Shown here: positions 30,779-35,460 of the stretch, one piece after another
Position numbering within the stretch: the stretch's first letter is position 1
Layout: every line of letters starts with the position of its first letter
Origin: Planctomycetota bacterium
GTDB taxonomy: Bacteria; Planctomycetota; PUPC01; JACPCR01
NCBI GenBank assembly: GCA_030740295.1
Contig: JASLXP010000384.1
Span: 1-35,460 of the forward strand
Reading direction: 5' to 3'
Length of the DNA: 35,460 nucleotides
Translations under genes and position numbers: made by a program
Notes under the pieces: generated by a model
Seen by the model: only the letters and a program-made list of their open reading frames with translations
The model's database searches: none
What the model was told of the DNA's origin: nothing

Positions 30779-33700
30779 ATGTCATCTCTTAAACTGTTGT
30801 CAGCTTTCTGCTTTGCGATTGCCATCATCGGGAACGCGCAGGACGTCCTCACCTATGAAGCGGAGGAGGTCTCCACACCCGAAGATGCCTGGGCTGCAGA
30901 CATAAATCCCAAAGACAAGTGGAATCTGTGGAGTAAGGACACGGACGCTCACAAGAAGTGGTCAGGGGGCAAGGTTCTTCAATCCCCCAAAGTTTTGAAG
31001 GACCGTCTGACCCCTGAAGCTGGCGCGCCCGTGCTCCATGTTGTCATCAATGAAGTACCCAATGGCACGTGGCAGGTGAGCATAAAGCACGGCCGGGCCC
31101 TGGCGGCTTCGCTCGACGGGAAACAGTGGCGCGACCTTTCCAAGACGGGCGGCCAACTCGGCACTCTGGAAATCAGGAATGGCCGATTTGAATGTTGGGT
31201 GGACGACCGGTTCGCGCTGAAAGCTAATCCCGGTTTTTCATACTTCGACACGATTTCTCTTTCTACGCCCGTCCCGGAAAAACTTGGAGTCGTCAACGGC
31301 GAATTCGAGTTTGGGAAGAGTTGGAAGAATAGCGGCTGGGGTTGGTGGTCCCGTGAGGGGGACGGCAAAGCAGATTACGGAGAGGTAGAACTCAATGAAA
31401 AAGAGGGTCCATCGGGAAGGTGCGTTCACATCGAGCATCCCGCGGGCAGAGACTGGGCTCTTACGAACCGGGGAAGGCTCGACGTGAAACCCGGTGAGGT
31501 CTTCCTGGTATCCGCGTGGATGAAGTGCACGGACACCGAACAGGCCGGCGTTTCAGTGGTCGCTCTTTCGGGTGGGCAAACACTCAAGTGGAGTATCGGT
31601 TCTGACGGTCTGACCGGTACGCACGAGTGGAAGAAGATATCGGCCAAGTTGTACGTGCCCGAAGATTGCGATCAGATATATGTCCGCGCGCGGGGGAGTG
31701 GCAAGACGAATGCCTGGATAGACCGAGTCACGCTGGAGAGAGGTAAACCCGATCCGCCCCGCAAGCCTAAACCGAAAGTCGAAGGATGGGCGGAGAGGCG
31801 AGTCGAAGAAAGATTGGATCGCGGCCTGGTAGCGACTCGCCATAAAGAAGGCGTCTACCTCAGTTGGCGTCTGCTGCCTTCGGACCCTCCGGACGTCTCC
31901 TTCCGTTTGTCCTGCCTCCGCGAGGGTGGAAAGCAGGAATTGTTAACCCGCGAGCCTGTGCACTCCACGGATTACCTGCATCAGACCGCTCCGCAATCGA
32001 TCCCGGTAGGCTATCGCGTCCAGACGATCGTGAAAGAGCAGGAACAGAAGTCTCTGACTCCGAATGCCGATGAATGGGTGGGCCTGCGCCAGTTGGAGGC
32101 TGAGCGATCATATATCTCGATCCCTCTGCAAGGGGATTACACATTCCAGAAAGCAGGTATTGCAGACTTGAACGGCGACGGCCGGTACGACTTTGTCATC
32201 AAGCAGCCAAACTCCAACATCGATCCCTATCGCTTCTACTGGTATCCAAGCCCGGAGTCATACACCCTCGAAGCCTATCTTCACGATGGCACTTTTCTTT
32301 GGAAGCGGAAACTGGGCTGGTCGATCGAACGCGGCATCTGGTACTCCCCCTATGTGGTTTTTGATTTTGACGGCGACGGCAAAGCTGAAGTGGCAGTCAA
32401 AACGGGCGAAGGCGATCCACGCAACGAAGACGGCCGCGTCTTGAAGGGAGCAGAATATCTCTCAATTCTGGATGGGATGACCGGCAAAGAAATGGCTCGG
32501 GTGCCTTGGCCTTCGAGGAAGGGGTTCAAAGGATCGTATGCCTACAATCTTGCTTCGCGCAATCAGCTCGGCATCGCATACCTTGATGGAAAGACGCCGT
32601 GCATCATGATCGGCCGTGGCACTTATACGCTTATGAAGCTCGAAGCCTGGCAGTTTCATGAGGGCAAGCTCGAACAGCTCTGGAATTGGAACAGCGAGGA
32701 AGAACCGGGCGGCCGCTACCGGGGCCAGGGCGCACATTTCATGCATTGCGCAGATGTAGATGAAGACGGCCGGGACGAAGTAATACTCGGCTCCTGCGTC
32801 ATCGATGACAATGGTGATGGCCTCTGGTCAACAGGAATGGGACACCCGGATCACTGTTATTTGGGCGATATCGATCCGTCGCGCCCAGGCCTGGAGATCT
32901 ACTACGGCATGGAGACCAGACAGCTTCGCAACGGGACATGCCTTGTCGAAGCCAGGACCGGCAAGGTCATCTGGGGCTTGAAGGAGCGGACCTACCACGT
33001 TCACAGCACAGGGCTCTGTGCGGATCTCGATCCTCTGACGCCCGGCGTCGAGTGCTACAGCGGCGAGAAAGAGATGCCGAAAGAAAAGCCCAAACGCTGG
33101 CTGCACTCTGCGGCCGGTGAGCTCCTGGAAAACGAGCTCTCATGGGACCGTGGCCTCAGCCCGAGAGCTGCCTACTGGGACGGGGACCACCAGCGGGAGA
33201 TCCTCTTCCGAAACAGCATCAGCAATTATCACGGCGAGAAATACACAACGAAAATAGAAGGCAGACAGATCGCCTGGGCTGACATCCTCGGCGACTGGCG
33301 GGAAGAGATCATTACCACCGTCCCCGGCGAGCTCCGCATCTATACAACGACCATCCCTGCCAACGATCGTCGCGTCACATTGATGAAAGACCACATCTAC
33401 AGAAAAGATGTCGCACACCTGGCGATGGGCTACCCCCAGGTTCCGATGACCAGTTTCGTCATCGCATCTCAGGCCAACATTGCCGCGATACAGATACGCC
33501 TCGAAAAACGACAGCTCAAGCCTGGAGAGTCCACCACCTTCAGAGTTGTCGTAGTCTCACCACAGACCGCAGAGCCGTCCCAACGCAACCAGGAGCAAGG
33601 CAATCGGCCCGGCCCGGTATCGATAAGAATCGAAGGTCTGGCAGCAAGGGCCGAGAGCCAGAGCAGTCAACTGCACCATGAAGGTCACAGATTCGAGCAG

Positions 33701-34249
33701 TCCTTCAAACTGACCATGCTCCAGAACAGCCAGCCCTTTTCGCCTCTGTCGGGCAAACTCACCGCAACCTGTGACGACGCCGGAGAAAAACGAAAGGCAT
33801 CAGTAACCATCGAACTCGAGGACACCCCAATTGAAGGCCTGAAGCTAGAGGCGGAATCCTTCACCGCACAGGGCGGAGGCGAGGTCAAGATTCGTGAAGA
33901 CAAGATCGGGCACTCGGGAAAAAGCCTTTCGCACTGGGATGACAAGGGCCACTGGCTCGAATGGAAATATCGGATCCCTGAATCTGGAAATTATGTCCTG
34001 GGGTTGCGCTACGCCACGCCGTATTCCACCAAACGTTCCGTAGAGTTGATCGGCCGGAAGTACGACGTCGAATTCCCCGCCACGGACGGTTTCAGCTCAA
34101 CCACCAACGATTGGCGCCACATAAGACTGATGAGCAAAGATGGAAAACCCCGTGTCCTGAAACTCAAAGAAGGAGACACAACCATCAAGATGACAAACCT
34201 GGATGGCCAGGGCACGAATCTGGATTACCTGGTGTTGATGAAACAGTGA
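30779..34249 (+). CDS. Secreted PL11-like rhamnogalacturonan lyase with CBM-like domains
   Basis: The start is the ATG at 30779, giving a 1156-residue protein with a signal peptide (MSSLKLLSAFCFAIAIIGNAQ); the in-frame TTG at 30725 is unlikely. About residues 25-155 and 160-320 are beta-sandwich, CBM-like domains. About 345-880 are the eight-bladed propeller of PL11-type rhamnogalacturonan lyases, with the calcium-binding repeats DLNGDGRYDF (near 463), DFDGDGKAEVAVKT (near 529), DVDEDGRDEV (near 659) and DDNGDG before GHPDHCYLGDIDPSRPGLE. That last stretch is a PL11 hallmark. A bridging domain follows (to about 1015), then a CBM35-like C-terminal domain (about 1020-1156; LEAESFTAQGGG, NYVLGLRYATP). 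PL11 enzymes cleave the rhamnose-galacturonate backbone of pectin. Substrate here is inferred from family. Confidence 0.85.
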   Translation: MSSLKLLSAFCFAIAIIGNAQDVLTYEAEEVSTPEDAWAADINPKDKWNLWSKDTDAHKKWSGGKVLQSPKVLKDRLTPEAGAPVLHVVINEVPNGTWQVSIKHGRALAASLDGKQWRDLSKTGGQLGTLEIRNGRFECWVDDRFALKANPGFSYFDTISLSTPVPEKLGVVNGEFEFGKSWKNSGWGWWSREGDGKADYGEVELNEKEGPSGRCVHIEHPAGRDWALTNRGRLDVKPGEVFLVSAWMKCTDTEQAGVSVVALSGGQTLKWSIGSDGLTGTHEWKKISAKLYVPEDCDQIYVRARGSGKTNAWIDRVTLERGKPDPPRKPKPKVEGWAERRVEERLDRGLVATRHKEGVYLSWRLLPSDPPDVSFRLSCLREGGKQELLTREPVHSTDYLHQTAPQSIPVGYRVQTIVKEQEQKSLTPNADEWVGLRQLEAERSYISIPLQGDYTFQKAGIADLNGDGRYDFVIKQPNSNIDPYRFYWYPSPESYTLEAYLHDGTFLWKRKLGWSIERGIWYSPYVVFDFDGDGKAEVAVKTGEGDPRNEDGRVLKGAEYLSILDGMTGKEMARVPWPSRKGFKGSYAYNLASRNQLGIAYLDGKTPCIMIGRGTYTLMKLEAWQFHEGKLEQLWNWNSEEEPGGRYRGQGAHFMHCADVDEDGRDEVILGSCVIDDNGDGLWSTGMGHPDHCYLGDIDPSRPGLEIYYGMETRQLRNGTCLVEARTGKVIWGLKERTYHVHSTGLCADLDPLTPGVECYSGEKEMPKEKPKRWLHSAAGELLENELSWDRGLSPRAAYWDGDHQREILFRNSISNYHGEKYTTKIEGRQIAWADILGDWREEIITTVPGELRIYTTTIPANDRRVTLMKDHIYRKDVAHLAMGYPQVPMTSFVIASQANIAAIQIRLEKRQLKPGESTTFRVVVVSPQTAEPSQRNQEQGNRPGPVSIRIEGLAARAESQSSQLHHEGHRFEQSFKLTMLQNSQPFSPLSGKLTATCDDAGEKRKASVTIELEDTPIEGLKLEAESFTAQGGGEVKIREDKIGHSGKSLSHWDDKGHWLEWKYRIPESGNYVLGLRYATPYSTKRSVELIGRKYDVEFPATDGFSSTTNDWRHIRLMSKDGKPRVLKLKEGDTTIKMTNLDGQGTNLDYLVLMKQ

Positions 34250-34252
34250 CGT

Positions 34253-34274
34253 GAACAGAGCCATTTCTCTGTTC
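34253..34274. terminator. Hairpin after the PL11-like gene
   Basis: A perfect 8-bp stem (GAACAGAG/CTCTGTTC) with a 6-base loop begins 3 bases after the stop codon and is followed by C-rich sequence, not a T-run. It may act as an intrinsic terminator or mRNA end protection. Confidence 0.4.
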
Positions 34275-34339
34275 CCCCATCGGAGCAACATCGTTAATAT
34301 CCCCGGTTCATTCATTCTGGGATTTTCGAGGAAACAAAC

Positions 34340-35206
34340 ATGAGCTGGGAATTTGAAAGAGTCGCCGGTCCGTATCAATTTACCGAAGGCCCCGCGTGGG
34401 ACGGCACCGGGATGCTTTTTACCGACATCCCCAATAACCGCATCATGCGTTTCGACCCCGAGACAGGGGAAACGGCCGAGCACATCAGCAAAACCAATGA
34501 AGGCAACGGCCTCATGTTCGATAAAGACGGCCTCCTCTACGTCTGCGAAGGCGGAGGACGATGCATGTCCCGCTACGACGGCAGCACACGAACCGTTCTG
34601 TGCGACAGCTTCGAAGGCAAACGACTCAACAGCCCCAATGACTGCGCGGTTGATGCTCAGGGCCGAGTCTGGTTCACCGACCCGCGATACGGGGGCAATC
34701 GTGAAGACATGGAACTGTCCCACGAATCCATATTCCGGCTCGACCCTCAAGACGGCGGTTCATGGTCCATTAAACGGATGACCTTCGACACCACCCGCCC
34801 CAACGGGCTCCTCGTTTCGTCCGATTGCAGAACACTCTTCGTGGCCCAGAGCGATCCGGGCGAAAGCGAAAAACGCGAGCTTCGCGGATATCCCATCAAT
34901 GACGACGACACCCTCGGCGATTACGAAATCCTCCACACCTTCTTCCCTCATCGCGGCATCGACGGAATGTGTCTGGACGTTGAAGGAAACCTTGTTGCCA
35001 CCGCGGGCTGGTCCCAGAGCGGCCCCGGCCCGATGATCTACGTATTCGCACCGAGCGGCCGCGTGCTCGAGACACACCCCGTGGAAGTCAATCCCACCAA
35101 CTGCACCTTCGGCGATTCCGACCTGCAAACCCTCTACGTCACGAACGCGGCAGGCGAGCTTTTGCGAGCCCGAACAGATCGCAAAGGCTGGCTTATCTAT
35201 CCTTAG
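34340..35206 (+). CDS. SMP-30/gluconolactonase-like hydrolase
   Basis: The 288-residue protein is a complete six-bladed SMP-30/LRE propeller. The divalent-metal and catalytic residues of the family are present: Glu 16 (FTEGPAW), Asn 100 (NSPNDCAVD), Asn 155 (TRPNGLLVS) and Asp 208 (GIDGMCLD). Members hydrolyse sugar lactones such as gluconolactone or rhamnonolactone, so it could act on products of the PL11-like lyase just upstream. No signal peptide. The ATG at 34340 has a GAGG 10 bases upstream. It is separated from the lyase by 90 bp with a hairpin, so it may have its own promoter. Confidence 0.88.
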   Translation: MSWEFERVAGPYQFTEGPAWDGTGMLFTDIPNNRIMRFDPETGETAEHISKTNEGNGLMFDKDGLLYVCEGGGRCMSRYDGSTRTVLCDSFEGKRLNSPNDCAVDAQGRVWFTDPRYGGNREDMELSHESIFRLDPQDGGSWSIKRMTFDTTRPNGLLVSSDCRTLFVAQSDPGESEKRELRGYPINDDDTLGDYEILHTFFPHRGIDGMCLDVEGNLVATAGWSQSGPGPMIYVFAPSGRVLETHPVEVNPTNCTFGDSDLQTLYVTNAAGELLRARTDRKGWLIYP

Positions 35207-35250
35207 AATGCCAGATGTCCCATGTCATCAGATCACCAACAGGAAACACC

Positions 35251-35460
35251 ATGAAGTATTGGTCTGTCACTCCCCTGATCTTCGCCATCCTGGTCCCATC
35301 ATTTGCCGAAGAAAAGGCGCCTCCCGCGCGCACCCACTACGAAGGACGACGCATTGCCCAGACGATGCATTACAAGCGCGCGCCGTGGTTGATGCGCGAA
35401 TCGCGCCAGCGTGAAGAGGACTGCACCACCTTGCTGAAAGAGCTCCAGGTCAAGCCGGGC
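35251..35460 (+). CDS. Secreted SAM-dependent methyltransferase-like protein, cut by the window end
   Basis: Only the first 70 codons are in the window. The ATG at 35251 has AGGAAA 7 bases upstream. The translation shows a signal peptide (MKYWSVTPLIFAILVPSFAEE), then the pattern GRRIAQTMHYKRAPWLMRESRQREED and LKELQVKPG, where a class I methyltransferase glycine motif would come next (it lies beyond the end). The family is recognised from memory of planctomycete proteins with this N-terminal layout, so the call rests on pattern rather than on the catalytic core. Confidence 0.6.
   Translation, partial: MKYWSVTPLIFAILVPSFAEEKAPPARTHYEGRRIAQTMHYKRAPWLMRESRQREEDCTTLLKELQVKPG

Overview
The window looks like a chromosomal stretch from a member of the PVC superphylum (Planctomycetota, Lentisphaerota, Kiritimatiellota, Verrucomicrobiota) or a related environmental phylum. 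The reasons are a prepilin-like protein with an H-X9-DG-like motif, several secreted beta-propeller, LamG and carbohydrate-active proteins, a sulfatase with Cys-type active site, and a secreted methyltransferase-like gene of a type I associate with planctomycetes. The phylum call is inference from gene content, not from a marker gene. I saw no rRNA, tRNA, CRISPR array, phage module or transposase.

Layout. Positions 57-11899 are all on the minus strand: a beta-propeller glycosidase-like protein, a secreted TolB-like/LamG protein, two SPFH (band 7) membrane proteins, an FtsX-type permease with its LolD-type ATPase (TGATG overlap), a sulfatase, an Eis-like GNAT acetyltransferase and a 2-hydroxyacid dehydrogenase. 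Positions 12222-20464 are on the plus strand: a large heparinase II/III-like protein, a second secreted lyase-like protein of unknown family, and an unusual reading frame joining an FAD oxidoreductase to a sialidase-like propeller. A Gfo/Idh/MocA oxidoreductase and a calcineurin-like phosphoesterase follow on the minus strand. Positions 23351-27480 (plus) hold a flippase-like membrane protein fused to a PHP phosphoesterase, a RadC protein with an extra Fe-S-type N-terminal domain, a Dabb protein and a small exported protein. A CvpA-like protein and the prepilin with a very long Arg/Glu/Lys tail are on the minus strand. The window ends on the plus strand with a PL11-like lyase, an SMP-30 lactonase-like protein and a truncated methyltransferase gene.

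How the genes may work together. Sulfatase, two to three lyase-like enzymes, sialidase and GH-like propellers, an SMP-30 lactonase, a Gfo/Idh oxidoreductase and a 2-hydroxyacid dehydrogenase fit breakdown of a sulfated, uronate- or rhamnose-containing polysaccharide. No transporter for the products and no regulator is visible, so the pathway is an inference. The SPFH pair with the ABC genes looks like a separate envelope function.

The most unusual things are: (1) the FAD oxidoreductase/sialidase frame with an internal Shine-Dalgarno, start and signal peptide at the junction; (2) the flippase-PHP fusion; (3) RadC carrying what looks like half of an endonuclease III domain with its four-cysteine loop; (4) the prepilin with a roughly 200-residue ER/K tail built from 60-bp repeats on a polypurine/polypyrimidine tract; (5) a small family of REPIN-like paired hairpins between genes.
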